From positions 282,203 to 346,202 of the forward strand of contig NZ_PVNB01000001.1 in assembly GCF_003001995.1 (NCBI RefSeq): a stretch of 64,000 nucleotides of DNA, in the 5' to 3' direction. The position numbers were made by a program, and so were the translations under genes. Within the stretch, counting starts at the first letter, position 1. Each line of letters starts with the position of its first letter. This DNA comes from Orenia metallireducens (GTDB lineage Bacteria > Bacillota > Halanaerobiia > Halobacteroidales > Halobacteroidaceae). A model generated the notes under the pieces. It saw only the letters and a program-made list of their open reading frames with translations, was not told the DNA's origin and ran no database searches. This document shows positions 30,825-41,989 of this stretch, in pieces.

Positions 30825-30900
30825 AATCTTATAACCTCCTTAAAATTTTCAATACTTATTATTCCATAAAGAAGAACAAAAATCCTTCTTTAGTTTCAGT

Positions 30901-30916
30901 TTTTTCGACATTTTTT
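30901..30916 (-). promoter_or_regulatory. Possible Spo0A box upstream of fba
   Basis: The minus strand reads AAAAAATGTCGAAAAA, containing a perfect TGTCGAA core of the Spo0A box, about 80 bases before the fba start. No matching promoter was found at the usual distance, so function is uncertain. Confidence 0.35.
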
Positions 30917-31363
30917 GAAGAAGTAACCCGTATAAAAATAAATTTTATAGATACGATATGACTATAATATTTGGAACACTACCCTTACTAAGTAATATTA
31001 ATCACAAGCCCTTCTAAACAAATGCCTTATGTAAAGTTTTTTAATATACTGATTATAATTATACACTCCTCTTATATTATGACTTATAATAAGTATAGAG
31101 TCAAACAATAATTAAAAATATATCAAATTAAATATCTTTTATAAAAAACTATTTCTAAATAAAATAGTATGTAAACTGTTAAAGAATTAAAATCGCAATA
31201 ATAGCAAAATATATTATTTGGTGAGTAATCTATGAAATAAAATCTGTGAGCAATAAATAATCACTCAATGCCATTAACAACAGACTACCCACCCTTAACT
31301 ACCAACTAATACAATTTCTTCTGTTCTTAATTATATCTCTTTCTAAAATCCATCTCTAATCTA
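30917..31363. other. AT-rich leader region of fba
   Basis: No gene seen. A promoter-like pair on the minus strand, TTGACT (31099-31104) and CATAAT (31076-31081) with 17-base spacing, could drive fba with a 5' leader of about 245 bases. The leader shows no recognised riboswitch. Confidence 0.4.
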
Positions 31364-32005
31364 TTACAAATTTATTCCTTCTAAGGCACTTACTACACCT
31401 TCTAAAATTTTAATCTGCTTTATCTTCCTTAAAAATGCTAAATCCTCTTTAGTCTCTGCACTTATTCTAGTTACACCATGGCACCTATTGCAAGTTAATC
31501 TTATTTCACGAGGTAACATATCTATATCAATATCTGAACTTCCACATTGGCAGACCAATCCATTAGCTTCTGCAATATCATGTAGTTCATTTAAGACAGA
31601 TAACATAATTTCAGGATTATTAAAATAATCCTCAAATTCCAGCTTATCTATCATTAACTTTAAATATTCTTCCTCTTGGTCTGCCAATCGCTTGACATCA
31701 TCATAAGGTCCTAAATACCCTAGTTCGGCTCCATTATCTAAACATTTAATCTTTTTAACCCTGTTTGCCCAAAATTCCCCCTGGGTAAGTGAAACCCTGT
31801 GGGTAGATTCACAAACAACACAAATATATTCTAACCAATATTTTTTAGAACTACTCTTTCCAAATACTAGTTTAGTATATCCACAACCGCATTTTATTTC
31901 TAATCTATTTTTTCCAGAAAAATCAAAGATACTGATTTGATTTAATTCTAATTCTCCGCAAAGAGGACATCTCCAGGCCAGAGTAGCATTACATTGAAGT
32001 AACAT
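31364..32005 (-). CDS. Uncharacterised protein with three putative zinc ribbons
   Basis: 213 residues, not recognised as a named family. Cysteines occur in rubredoxin-like groups: C13/C16 with C39/C41, C62/C65 with C88, and C152/C154 with C172/C175, suggesting two or three zinc knuckles. A Glu/Leu-rich helix (about 105-150) separates the second from the third. ATG at 32005 with AGGAGGGGG upstream. The nearest neighbours are fba and the secreted protein gene; neither reveals its role. Nucleic-acid or protein binding is the usual use of such ribbons, but that is a guess. Confidence 0.6.
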   Translation of the reverse strand: MLLQCNATLAWRCPLCGELELNQISIFDFSGKNRLEIKCGCGYTKLVFGKSSSKKYWLEYICVVCESTHRVSLTQGEFWANRVKKIKCLDNGAELGYLGPYDDVKRLADQEEEYLKLMIDKLEFEDYFNNPEIMLSVLNELHDIAEANGLVCQCGSSDIDIDMLPREIRLTCNRCHGVTRISAETKEDLAFLRKIKQIKILEGVVSALEGINL

Positions 32006-32124
32006 TATTGGCTCCCCCTCCTTTCCACTCCTTCCTTGATAATTATTCTCTACACAGATAGTGAAATCCTTTTATATAAATAAAAATATTATTCAATAAT
32101 GCTAAAATATCTTTCATAGATTCC

Positions 32125-32862
32125 TTATATACTCCTTGCCACTACAGTCCTTACATCTTGACCAATCTCTAACTTAATCCAGCTATATTCCATTAATGAA
32201 TCTAAATCAATCTCTCCTGCTGTAGTGATTATTTTAGTAGCTTTATTTAAGGTATAAGTCTTGAAAGAAGGCTTTAATCTAGTACCTATATTAATAGTGA
32301 TGCTGCGACTTTGATAGTCTATATCTGTTAGCATTCCACTGACTTCATAATGATATAAAACCAATTTATTTAGCCTATTCTCAACACCAAAGATGGCTAT
32401 CCCTTTATCACCAACTCTTAATTCAGATAAATCAGCCTTAAAATTATTACGTATCAATTCTACCTCTGAATCTAATGTATATGTCACCTCTTCATCAGTA
32501 TTTAAATTCTGCAAAATAATCGAATTTTTATTAATCTCCTTAACCTTGATATCAACTACACTATAAAAACTTGCTATTGCTACTATCTCTTTAGAGTTGT
32601 CTAAATCAACCTTGGCATACTGAAATGTATCAGGAGTAATTGGCCTTAAAGCCAATAAGGAAACCTTCCTATTGTTTAAAGAAAGCTCTGCATTTAACTT
32701 AACTTTATACTCTTTGATGCTATTGTCAGTACACTTTAGTAATATAGTATCTTGCTTTGCATTTACTGCAATTATCTCTCCAGTTATCTCCTTAGCCTCA
32801 ACATTATTATTCAAAATAAGAACATTTAATAATATCATTAAAATTAATATAGCTCTTTTCAT
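32125..32862 (-). CDS. Secreted protein of unknown function, repetitive beta-rich
   Basis: 245 residues from the ATG at 32862, which has a GGAGGAG site six bases away. A signal peptide (about 1-24, ending NNNVEA) is followed by at least three similar units of the form 'I-x-x-I-(N/D)-...-I-x-x-(K/N)-...-Y-x-L' (around residues 25, 100 and 180), suggesting a repeated small beta-barrel. No catalytic motif is visible and I do not recognise a family. It lies between pyrG and the zinc-ribbon gene. Confidence 0.6.
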   Translation of the reverse strand: MKRAILILMILLNVLILNNNVEAKEITGEIIAVNAKQDTILLKCTDNSIKEYKVKLNAELSLNNRKVSLLALRPITPDTFQYAKVDLDNSKEIVAIASFYSVVDIKVKEINKNSIILQNLNTDEEVTYTLDSEVELIRNNFKADLSELRVGDKGIAIFGVENRLNKLVLYHYEVSGMLTDIDYQSRSITINIGTRLKPSFKTYTLNKATKIITTAGEIDLDSLMEYSWIKLEIGQDVRTVVARSI

Positions 32863-33004
32863 AATTATCTCCTCCATATATCTTTTGTTAGTAATATTAT
32901 TGACATATTATTCCATGGATATACGCAAGAAAATAAATTTATTTATAAGACAATGACGAGTAAAGAGTAAAAAGTAATTAGCAATAATAAAAATATGCAT
33001 TCAA

Positions 33005-33034
33005 ATAAAAAAAGCGAGAAGATTCTCGCTTTTA
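33005..33034 (-). terminator. Terminator after pyrG
   Basis: AAAAGCGAGAA / TTCTCGCTTTT hairpin followed by TTTATTTG, 11 bases past the pyrG stop. Confidence 0.9.
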
Positions 33035-33044
33035 ATAATCAAAA

Positions 33045-34658
<1,614 letters not shown>

Positions 34659-34660
34659 TT

Positions 34661-34724
34661 AGTGTGAGCAATTAATCTAAAACTGAACAATAAGTAATAA
34701 AAGAGGTCACTACTTCTCACACTT
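34661..34724 (-). promoter_or_regulatory. Possible stem in the pyrG leader
   Basis: AGTGTGAG (34716-34724 region, minus strand) can pair with CTCACACT (34661-34668), enclosing about 48 bases and ending eight bases before AAGGAGGAG of pyrG. Firmicute pyrG leaders often carry a CTP-responsive attenuator; here no terminator U-run is seen, so translational control or no control are both possible. Confidence 0.4.
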
Positions 34725-34773
34725 ACAAGCAACCCAACTTATTTGTCAGACGTCTATCTTGGCTTCTACCATA

Positions 34774-34827
34774 TAAAAAGACTAGAAAATTTAGAGACAG
34801 TTACCCCTAATTTTCTAGCCTTTTTTC
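34774..34827 (-). terminator. Terminator after the xapX-like gene
   Basis: Stem GGCTAGAAAATTAG / CTAAATTTTCTAGTC with a 12-base loop, followed by TTTTTATATGG, starting two bases after the stop codon. Confidence 0.85.
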
Positions 34828-34828
34828 T

Positions 34829-34984
34829 TCACGTAAAAGACTTAATGAGTATAAACCCTAGATATATTCCTATAATTCCCAAAACTCCCGCTAAATTTGG
34901 TGGAGCAGGAATAGGTAGGTTCAAAAAGCCAAACAAAGCTCCCACAATCAATCCACTTATAGTTGCCATTAACATTTGATTCAT
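34829..34984 (-). CDS. XapX-domain small membrane protein (DUF1427)
   Basis: A 51-residue gene too short for usual ORF thresholds. ATG at 34984 follows AAGGAGGAATAG. Two membrane helices (about 5-22 and 31-47) flank the family signature LNLPIPAPPNLAGVLGI. XapX proteins are of unknown function and commonly stand alone. It is flanked by argS (with a repeat element between them) upstream and pyrG downstream, and has its own strong terminator. Confidence 0.85.
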   Translation of the reverse strand: MNQMLMATISGLIVGALFGFLNLPIPAPPNLAGVLGIIGIYLGFILIKSFT

Positions 34985-35039
34985 AACTATTCCTCCTTAG
35001 ATATTATTCTGTCCTTCTAAACTCCACCAAATTCGTAAA

Positions 35040-35190
35040 TAGAAGCAAGTAACAAGTGAGCAGTGACGAGTAAAGCCTTTAAAGATATTTGACCCATTAA
35101 TTATCATTTTATCAATTGACTTTAATTCAAATTATTCCTTCTTAACCTTTACTCATTACTCGTTACTTCTAACTCATCACTGCCTTTATA
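35040..35190. repeat. Inverted-repeat region related to the GAGTGACGAGT element
   Basis: Left arm (35043-35074) and right arm (35150-35186) consist of AGTAACGAGT/CAGTGACGAG units in opposite orientation, separated by about 75 AT-rich bases. It begins directly after the argS stop codon, where the right end reads ATATAAAGGCAGTGATGAG on the minus strand, like the inner end of the 23954-24050 element. Confidence 0.65.
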
Positions 35191-36858
35191 TTACATGCTT
35201 TCTGGAGCTGATACTCCTAATAAGTTTAATACATTAAGCAATACCTGTTTAGTAGCTAAAACTAGAACTATCCTTGCTTCCAGCAAAGCTTTGTCTTCAA
35301 TTAAGACATGACATTTATTATAGAATTTGTGGAAAGTAGCAGCCAAATCATAAGCATAACGGGCTATATGATGTGGTGCTCTACTCTCTGCACTTTTTGC
35401 TATCTCATTTGGGTAATCTGCTAACTTCTTAATCAAATCAATCTCAGCCTCATCAGTTAACGGGCTTAAATCTAAGCTAGTTGCTTGAGGTAAAACTATC
35501 TCCTCATTATTGAGTTGCTCTAGGATACTACAGATTCTAGCATGAGCATATTGAATATAGTAAACAGGATTATCACTAGACTCTTTTTTAGCCAACTCTA
35601 AATCAAAGTCTAGATGGCTATCGGTACTACGCATTACATAGAAGTACCTAGCAGCATCCTTTCCAACTTCCTTAATTACATCACGCATAGTAACAAAATT
35701 ACCAGCACGCTTTGACATAGGTACCTGCTCACCATCACGTAATAGGGTTACAAGTTGGACTAAGATAACCTGTAAAGCCTCTCTATCATAGCCTAAAGCC
35801 TCAACTACTGCTTTCATTCTCTCAATATATCCGTGGTGATCTGCACCCCAAACATTGATAACCTCTTCAAAACCACGGTCATATTTATTCTTATGATAAG
35901 CAATATCAGCAGCTAAGTAGGTAGGAGCACCATCTTCTTTGATTACTACTCTATCCTTATCATCACCAAATTTACTAGAGTTAAACCATAATGCCCCATC
36001 TTTATCATAAATAAACCCAGATTCTTTAAAATCTGCAACAACTTCATTAATAGCATCTGGATGTAAAGTCCGCTCACTGAACCACTTATCAAACTCTATT
36101 CCAAAGCTAGCTAAATCATCTTCAATATTAGCTAATAATATCTGATAAGCACGCTCTCCAAAATAATCATAATTCTCTGCTTGAGCATCTTTTAAGTATT
36201 TATCATTCTCTTCATCAATAATCGTTTGAGCGATCTCCTTTATGTAATCACCTTGATAAGCATCCTCAGGAAATCCAACCTCTTCTCCCAATAGCTGTTG
36301 ATATCTAATTGCAACAGACTTCCCTAAAAGATTCATTTGATTTCCAGCATCATTGATATAGTACTCCTTAATAACATCAAAGCCAGCAGCAGTTAGCAAG
36401 TTAGCCATTACATCTCCAACAACTGCTCCTCTACTATGACCTACATGAAGGGGTCCTGTTGGATTAGCACTTACAAACTCTACTTGTACCCTCTTATCTT
36501 GACCTACATTAACCTTACCATAATCTGCACCCTGTTTCTCAACCTCTATTAATACATCATATAACCATTGATTACTCAAAAAGAAATTGATAAAACCTGG
36601 TCCCGCTACTTCAACCTTCTCAATCAATTTTACATCAGCTAGGTTCTCTTTAATTATCTCAGCTATTTGACGCGGAGCCATCTTAGCTTGTCCAGCTAGA
36701 ACCATAGCAATGTTTGTTGCAAAATCACCATGAGCTGAGTCACGTGGTACTTCTAGTTTAATCTTAGGTAGCTTCTCGATATTCAGCTCTTTTGCATTAT
36801 TAATCGCCTGCTCTATCTCTGTTATCAATCTCTCCTCTAACTTTTGCACCAGAGCCAT
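35191..36858 (-). CDS. argS: Arginyl-tRNA synthetase
   Basis: 555 residues, class I. HIGH-type motif PLHVGHSRG (about 134-142), KMSKS-type motif MSKRAGN, an N-terminal Add1 domain and a DALR anticodon-binding C-terminus ending LLNVLNLLGVSAPESM. One base after the ywiB-like gene's stop, a pairing also seen in B. subtilis (ywiB-argS). Confidence 0.97.
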   Translation of the reverse strand: MALVQKLEERLITEIEQAINNAKELNIEKLPKIKLEVPRDSAHGDFATNIAMVLAGQAKMAPRQIAEIIKENLADVKLIEKVEVAGPGFINFFLSNQWLYDVLIEVEKQGADYGKVNVGQDKRVQVEFVSANPTGPLHVGHSRGAVVGDVMANLLTAAGFDVIKEYYINDAGNQMNLLGKSVAIRYQQLLGEEVGFPEDAYQGDYIKEIAQTIIDEENDKYLKDAQAENYDYFGERAYQILLANIEDDLASFGIEFDKWFSERTLHPDAINEVVADFKESGFIYDKDGALWFNSSKFGDDKDRVVIKEDGAPTYLAADIAYHKNKYDRGFEEVINVWGADHHGYIERMKAVVEALGYDREALQVILVQLVTLLRDGEQVPMSKRAGNFVTMRDVIKEVGKDAARYFYVMRSTDSHLDFDLELAKKESSDNPVYYIQYAHARICSILEQLNNEEIVLPQATSLDLSPLTDEAEIDLIKKLADYPNEIAKSAESRAPHHIARYAYDLAATFHKFYNKCHVLIEDKALLEARIVLVLATKQVLLNVLNLLGVSAPESM

Positions 36859-36859
36859 A

Positions 36860-37276
36860 TTAATCCTCCTTATAAATTATATTTAACTGATTCTTGCTTA
36901 TCAGCTCTTCTCCATTATATAATTGATAGCTTAGATCAATTACACCTTGAAAAAAATCTACATCTATATTCAATTCCTCTACCTCAACCTGAAAACTTAA
37001 AGTTCCATAAGGTGTATGATAATCAAAGTTATTCTGCTTATCAAGAACAAACTCCTGTATCATTCTTACTTGCCCTTGTCTAATTAAAGTTAATTCATCT
37101 TCTTTAATCTTTAAAGTAGTTTCGACACCCTTTAAGCCTTCCAAATCTTCTTTATATTTTAAGTAATAAATCCCCTTTTTATTATAAAGTAAACCTTTTG
37201 TCTTAAAAGCAATCTCATTCTTATCTAAACCTTCAAGCTGTGAACTATTAATTCTAATCTTTACCTCTTGCGGCAA
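36860..37276 (-). CDS. YwiB-like beta-barrel protein (DUF1934)
   Basis: 138 residues with alternating beta strands, including the family-type GLLYNKKGIYYLKYKE, RQGQVRMIQEF and HTPYGTLSF segments of the calycin-like DUF1934 fold. The start is TTG at 37276, with AGAGGTTGG as ribosome site. Function unknown; it is co-transcribed with argS in many Firmicutes. Confidence 0.85.
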   Translation of the reverse strand: MPQEVKIRINSSQLEGLDKNEIAFKTKGLLYNKKGIYYLKYKEDLEGLKGVETTLKIKEDELTLIRQGQVRMIQEFVLDKQNNFDYHTPYGTLSFQVEVEELNIDVDFFQGVIDLSYQLYNGEELISKNQLNIIYKED

Positions 37277-37387
37277 GATACCAACCTCTTTCTATATTTA
37301 TTAAGATTTAATAAATAACAATCATTTATCAAAATATTATAATACAACAATAATTAATTATACCTTCTAGCCCTAATTTTTTCAAGA

Positions 37388-37795
37388 CTATAATTTAAAT
37401 CCTTTTGCATAACGTTGACCAGCTTCTTTATCTGATAACTCTCTAAAATCCTTTACAACACACCCTAAAGATTCTAATTTATTCATTAAAATTTTGAGAG
37501 CTTTAGATTTTCCCCAAAATCTTTCTTGTACAAAAGCAACAACATCCTGTCCAGTAGTCATCTTAGCATTCTGTAAAAATAAATCTATCTTAGAATCTAT
37601 CTTTCCTCCAAATAGCCCTAAATTAAAACTACCGACCATTACCAGATCATATCTACCAAAATAAATTTTAGCTGAATTCTTTGAAATAACTTCTCTATCT
37701 ACTTTAACCCCTTGCTCTTCAAAACCTACCTTCAAGCCGTCTACTATATCAAGCATCTTCTCATCTTTAGAGTAAGCAATCAAGACCTTCTTCAT
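37388..37795 (-). CDS. Flavodoxin-like protein
   Basis: 135 residues. Begins KKVLIAYSKDEKMLDIVDGL, a flavodoxin first strand and phosphate-loop position, although the typical T/S-x-T-G-N loop is degraded to SKDEKM, and continues with DLVMVGSFNLGLFGGKI. FMN binding is therefore uncertain. ATG at 37795 preferred over the TTG one codon upstream. It precedes argS-ywiB; no redox partner is next to it. Confidence 0.65.
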   Translation of the reverse strand: MKKVLIAYSKDEKMLDIVDGLKVGFEEQGVKVDREVISKNSAKIYFGRYDLVMVGSFNLGLFGGKIDSKIDLFLQNAKMTTGQDVVAFVQERFWGKSKALKILMNKLESLGCVVKDFRELSDKEAGQRYAKGFKL

Positions 37796-37837
37796 CAAAC
37801 TCCACTCCCTATTATAAATTTACTCCCCAATCTACCT

Positions 37838-38290
37838 TTATAAGAATAAAGAAATCAACTTATAAACAACTGCTGTAATCCCACTAGCAATTAAAGGCCC
37901 ACTTGGAACACCTTTAAAGAAAGCAACACCTAAAATAACACCAGAAACCAAACTAACCGTTACAGTTGGCTGATTCTCCATCAACCATAGCCCTTCTCTA
38001 GTAAATTGAGTTACTAATACTCCCATAACTAGAGCTAAAATCGCAAGAGGATTTAATAGATTTTCTGTTATCCCTTCCAATTTTAAATCTCCTGTTGCCA
38101 AAGGAGTTAAGACCCCCAACATAATTAGAATAATGCCTATTTTAACACTATAGTTATCAATAATACTCAAAACTTGCTCTGCTTTAAGGAACCTGACAGC
38201 TAATAATACTATTCCAGAGATAATCAGAGAATTGTTCTTAGCAATCAGCCCCAAAACAGTTATTACTATTAATACTAAATTAATTTGCAT
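37838..38290 (-). CDS. DUF441 family membrane protein
   Basis: 150 residues with four predicted membrane helices; the segments VLTPLATGDL, NPLAILALVMGVLVTQFTREGL and GVPSGPLIASGITAVVYKL match the UPF0756/DUF441 (YtwI) family. Function unknown. ATG at 38290 with GAAAGGGG upstream. Confidence 0.85.
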   Translation of the reverse strand: MQINLVLIVITVLGLIAKNNSLIISGIVLLAVRFLKAEQVLSIIDNYSVKIGIILIMLGVLTPLATGDLKLEGITENLLNPLAILALVMGVLVTQFTREGLWLMENQPTVTVSLVSGVILGVAFFKGVPSGPLIASGITAVVYKLISLFL

Positions 38291-38453
38291 TATTTAAACC
38301 CCTTTCGGTTCGTTAATTACTGCATCTATTATAACAGGTATTTAATGATTATTTAAGGGTTAATTAGTACTTATTATTGATTACTTACAAAGTAGTCACC
38401 ATTACACTCATAAAAAATCAAAGATTTTTATGATATAATTGTGAATATATTCA

Positions 38454-38490
38454 AATAGAAAAAGCAGATTGCCTAGGCAATCTGCTTTAA
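38454..38490 (-). terminator. Terminator after glnA
   Basis: Perfect 28-bp palindrome (AAAGCAGATTGCCT and complement) followed by TTTTTCTATTT on the minus transcript. Confidence 0.9.
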
Positions 38491-38514
38491 TCTTAGTTAT
38501 TTTAATCAATTTGA

Positions 38515-39846
38515 TTAAAATACGTTTAAGTATTGATCTAATTCCCATTGATGTACTTGAGTTCTATATACATCCCATTCAATCATTTTAGCCTCTACAA
38601 AATGCTCTACAACATGCTCTCCTAAAGCATCTTTAACTAAATCATCAGCTAATAATTCTTGAATAGCATCAAAAAGACTACCTGGAAGATTATCAATATC
38701 CGCTGCTTCTCTTTCAGCTGAAGTCATTTCAAAGATATCTTCAAGAACCTCTTTAGGTGGTTCAATTTGATTCTTAATTCCGTCTAATCCTGCTTTTAAC
38801 ATAACAGCAGTAGCTAGATATGGGTTAGCAGCTGGATCAGGGTTTCTCATCTCTACTCTAGTTCCTGCTCCACGAGCAGCTGGAATTCTAACTAAAGCAC
38901 TTCTATTAGAAGCAGACCAAGCCAAATAAACTGGAGCTTCATATCCTGGTACCAATCTCTTATAAGAGTTAACAGTTGGATTAGTAATAGCTGCAATAGC
39001 CTTAGCATGCTTTAATAATCCACCTATGTAATAATAAGCCACTTGACTTAAACCTAACTTATCATTTTCATCATAGAATGCGTTCTTTCCATCTTTGAAT
39101 AAAGATTGATTCATATGCATTCCAGAACCATTCTCTCCAAAGATTGGCTTTGGCATAAATGTAGCATGTAAATTATGCTCATTTGCAATAGCCTTAACTA
39201 CAAATTTAAAAGTAGCAATATTATCAGCAGTCTTTAAGGCATCTTCATATTTGAAGTCAACCTCATGTTGTCCTGGAGCAACCTCATGGTGAGAAGCTTC
39301 CATTTCAAAGCCCATTTGTTCCAAAGCCAATACGATATCACGTCTAGTATTTTCACCTTTATCGATAGGACCTAAATCAAAGTATCCACCTTGATCATGA
39401 GTAATAGTAGTTGCTTCTCCTTCTTCATCTCTTTCAAATAAGAAGAATTCCGGTTCTGGTCCAACATACATTTGATAACCCATCTCGTCAGCCTCTTTTA
39501 AAGCTCTTCTTAATACGTTTCTTGGTCCTCCTTCAAATGGAGTTCCATCTGGCATATATACATCACAGATTAATCTTGCTACTGCACCATCCTTTGGTCT
39601 CCATGGAAATACCGTAAATGTATCATAATCCGGTTTTAAATACATATCAGATTCATTAATTCTAGTAAAACCATCAATAGATGAACCATCGAACATAATT
39701 TTACCATCTAATGCATCTTCTAATTGATTAACTGTAATCGCTACGTTTTTAATTACTCCTAGAATATCAGTAAACTGTAATCTGATAAACTTAACTTCTA
39801 ACTCCTCAGCTTTTTTCAAAATATCTTCCTTAGTAAAGTTACTCAT
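38515..39846 (-). CDS. glnA: Glutamine synthetase type I
   Basis: ATP-dependent amidation of glutamate. From ATG 39846, preceded by AAGGAGGAAG, 443 residues, the short GSI-alpha form (no adenylylation Tyr loop). Key segments are FDGSSIDGF (about 54-62), PEPEFFLF with metal-ligand Glu, [26 protein letters not shown] and [23 protein letters not shown]. The frame is open 38 codons further upstream but that stretch holds the promoter. Monocistronic, between a clear promoter and terminator; no glnR is adjacent. Confidence 0.97.
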   Translation of the reverse strand: MSNFTKEDILKKAEELEVKFIRLQFTDILGVIKNVAITVNQLEDALDGKIMFDGSSIDGFTRINESDMYLKPDYDTFTVFPWRPKDGAVARLICDVYMPDGTPFEGGPRNVLRRALKEADEMGYQMYVGPEPEFFLFERDEEGEATTITHDQGGYFDLGPIDKGENTRRDIVLALEQMGFEMEASHHEVAPGQHEVDFKYEDALKTADNIATFKFVVKAIANEHNLHATFMPKPIFGENGSGMHMNQSLFKDGKNAFYDENDKLGLSQVAYYYIGGLLKHAKAIAAITNPTVNSYKRLVPGYEAPVYLAWSASNRSALVRIPAARGAGTRVEMRNPDPAANPYLATAVMLKAGLDGIKNQIEPPKEVLEDIFEMTSAEREAADIDNLPGSLFDAIQELLADDLVKDALGEHVVEHFVEAKMIEWDVYRTQVHQWELDQYLNVF

Positions 39847-39883
39847 CGCTACTTCCTCCTTAGATTCTGTTTTATTTTTTTCT

Positions 39884-39912
39884 ATCTTAACAGACAAGAG
39901 AATATATGTCAA
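39884..39912 (-). promoter_or_regulatory. glnA promoter with duplicated TTGACAT box
   Basis: Minus strand: TTGACA (39907-39912), 17-base spacer, TAAGAT (39884-39889), start near 39876. A second ATTGACAT lies 11 bases upstream of the -35 box, making a direct repeat of one helical turn that could bind a regulator. No TnrA/GlnR-type TGTNA-N7-TNACA site was recognised. Confidence 0.7.
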
Positions 39913-39960
39913 GTTGATGTCAATGTTTTTAAAAATTTTTATTATCATTTTAAAATTCAT

Positions 39961-40304
39961 ACTTTAATCATCTAAACTAATACATTTTTAGCTATTAAGG
40001 CTAAAATAAATAATCTTCTAGTTATTAGCAAATGAAACTTAGATAATTGGGTTTAAAAATCAAAGATCTACTGCTATTTTATTTTGCTTGAAACCTATCA
40101 ATAAATATTATATCTCATTAATTAGCCTTATATACAAACACTTTTTCACCTTTATCTAAATAACTAATTATTCAATCATTTTATATTCAAGAGTAATTAA
40201 TAGTTATCTTTATAAATCAATAGCTTTCTATCACCTTTTAATAATCAAGGCTTAGTAGGATATACTATAGGATATAATCTAATTTTTATACAGGAGGTAT
40301 TAAT
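39961..40304. other. Divergent intergenic region glnA / amino-acid permease
   Basis: No gene. On the plus strand a TATAAT (40273-40278) about 27 bases before the permease start is the likely -10 box; the -35 is weak. GGAGGT at 40293-40298 is the permease ribosome site. No T-box or riboswitch was recognised. Confidence 0.45.
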
Positions 40305-41804
40305 ATGTCTAAAGAAGGTGAGTTATCAGTTTGGCATCTTACTATGCTGGCCCTTGGAACTGTAGTAGGCGGTTCCTTCTTTTTAGGATCAGCTATTGCT
40401 ATTAGAACAGCTGGACCTGGTATAATAATCTCATATCTTTTGGTAGGAGTATTAGTTTATATTATACTAACTGCCCTTTCTGAGATGACTGTTGCAGAAC
40501 AACTACCTGGCTCTTTTAGAACATATGCTGAACAAATGTTTGGTCCTTTAGTGGGATTTGTTGTAGGCTGGGTTTATTGGACTGGTCTGATTCTAGCTAT
40601 GTCCAGTGAAGCTACAGCAGCGTCATTATTAATTAAATCTTGGCTACCAACAAGCTCCTTATCATTAACATCTATATTAATCATTATTGGAGTAACATTC
40701 TTAAACCTCTTAGGGGCTAAAATATTAACAACTTTAGAAAGTGGATTAGCCTTAATCAAACTATCAGCTATTGTAGCCTTTATATTAATAGGTATAGCAC
40801 TTATCTTGGGATTAGTCCCAAATAAAACAGCTATTGGATTAGGTGCTTTAACCACTGAACCATTACTCCCTACTGGGATATCAGGGATTGCAGGCAGTAT
40901 GCTAATAGTTATGTTCACCTATGCAGGTTTTGAAATGATTGGACTAGCTGCCTCTGAAGCAGAAGATGCTCGCTCTACCATTCCCCGTGCCATTAACTAT
41001 ACAGTATTAGGGTTAGTAGGACTATACTCTTTGGCTATTGTTGTACTGCTTCCTTTGATTCCAACGGCTGGACTAACAGAGGAAGTTGGACCTTTTGTTG
41101 CTGCTTTAAATAGAGTAGGGATTAATTGGGTTGCAAATATTATAAATATCATCTTAATTATAGCAATTTTATCGACAATGCTGGCAGCTATGTTTGGGCT
41201 AGGGAGAATGGTCAGATCTCTTGCTAAGGAGGGTTCTGCTCCTTCATGGCTTAAGGATAAAGGCGATATCCCTTTTCGCGGGATAATATTCTCTGGAATA
41301 AGTATGCTTGCAGGTGTAGGCTTAGCTTATATACTCCCTAGTGAAATTTATGTATTTTTAGTAAGCTCAGGAGGCTTTTCTTTACTCTTTGTCTATGTCA
41401 TTATAATGGCTACCCATTATAAATTTAGAAAGAATAAGGGATGCCCACCATCAGGAAATTGTCAACTTAGAGGATATCCTACTACCTCTCTATTTGCACT
41501 ATTTTTCTTAATAGCAATTATAGTTAGCATGCCTTTAGTTCCAGGACAAGGCTCAGGACTTATAGCAGGATTGTTACTTGTAGCTTTCTATAGCCTATCT
41601 TATATATTTATAAAAGTATATTCTTTAATCAAATCCAATGAAGAGATATCTCTTATAAAGCTATTAGGAATTGAAAAGCTGAATAAAAAAGAGAATACAA
41701 GGCAAAGAAATATGTCCATAAAATCTTTAAAACCAGCCACTAATTGGGAAGTATCAGAGGAGTTAGTAATAAACAAATCTGATACTAAAAAATCTAAACA
41801 ATAA
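40305..41804 (+). CDS. APC-family amino-acid permease
   Basis: 499 residues with about 12 membrane helices. The first helix has the substrate-binding glycine stretch LALGTVVGGSFFLGSAIAI (about 16-34), and FTYAGFEMIGLAASEAEDARSTIPRAI (about 204-230) is the typical APC segment. A hydrophilic C-terminal tail (about 440-499) with many Lys/Asn/Ser is longer than usual. Substrate not determinable. One of only two plus-strand genes; monocistronic with its own terminator. Confidence 0.9.
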   Translation: MSKEGELSVWHLTMLALGTVVGGSFFLGSAIAIRTAGPGIIISYLLVGVLVYIILTALSEMTVAEQLPGSFRTYAEQMFGPLVGFVVGWVYWTGLILAMSSEATAASLLIKSWLPTSSLSLTSILIIIGVTFLNLLGAKILTTLESGLALIKLSAIVAFILIGIALILGLVPNKTAIGLGALTTEPLLPTGISGIAGSMLIVMFTYAGFEMIGLAASEAEDARSTIPRAINYTVLGLVGLYSLAIVVLLPLIPTAGLTEEVGPFVAALNRVGINWVANIINIILIIAILSTMLAAMFGLGRMVRSLAKEGSAPSWLKDKGDIPFRGIIFSGISMLAGVGLAYILPSEIYVFLVSSGGFSLLFVYVIIMATHYKFRKNKGCPPSGNCQLRGYPTTSLFALFFLIAIIVSMPLVPGQGSGLIAGLLLVAFYSLSYIFIKVYSLIKSNEEISLIKLLGIEKLNKKENTRQRNMSIKSLKPATNWEVSEELVINKSDTKKSKQ

Positions 41805-41833
41805 GATCTAAGACTCTTTTATCTAAACCCACC

Positions 41834-41877
41834 GAATAGCTGAAATATATCTCAGCTATTCATTTTTATTTTTTTGT
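41834..41877 (+). terminator. Terminator after the permease gene
   Basis: GAATAGCTGA-8 nt-TCAGCTATTC hairpin followed by ATTTTTATTTTTTT, 29 bases past the stop. Confidence 0.92.
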
Positions 41878-41989
41878 ATTTTATTTAAATTTATCCTTTG
41901 AAATAAAAGGTTTTTTTATAATAATGGTGAAAATATTACATACAATAATAAAAATTTCTATAATTTAAGAATAGGGGGGGACTTAATAT

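Noticed and set aside
34743..34979. 78-codon plus-strand frame between pyrG and argS
   Set aside because: It is the antisense shadow of the xapX-like gene and runs through that gene's terminator.
39961..40304. T-box or amino-acid riboswitch before the permease gene
   Set aside because: No GGTGG-type T-box core, no specifier stem and no terminator in the leader.
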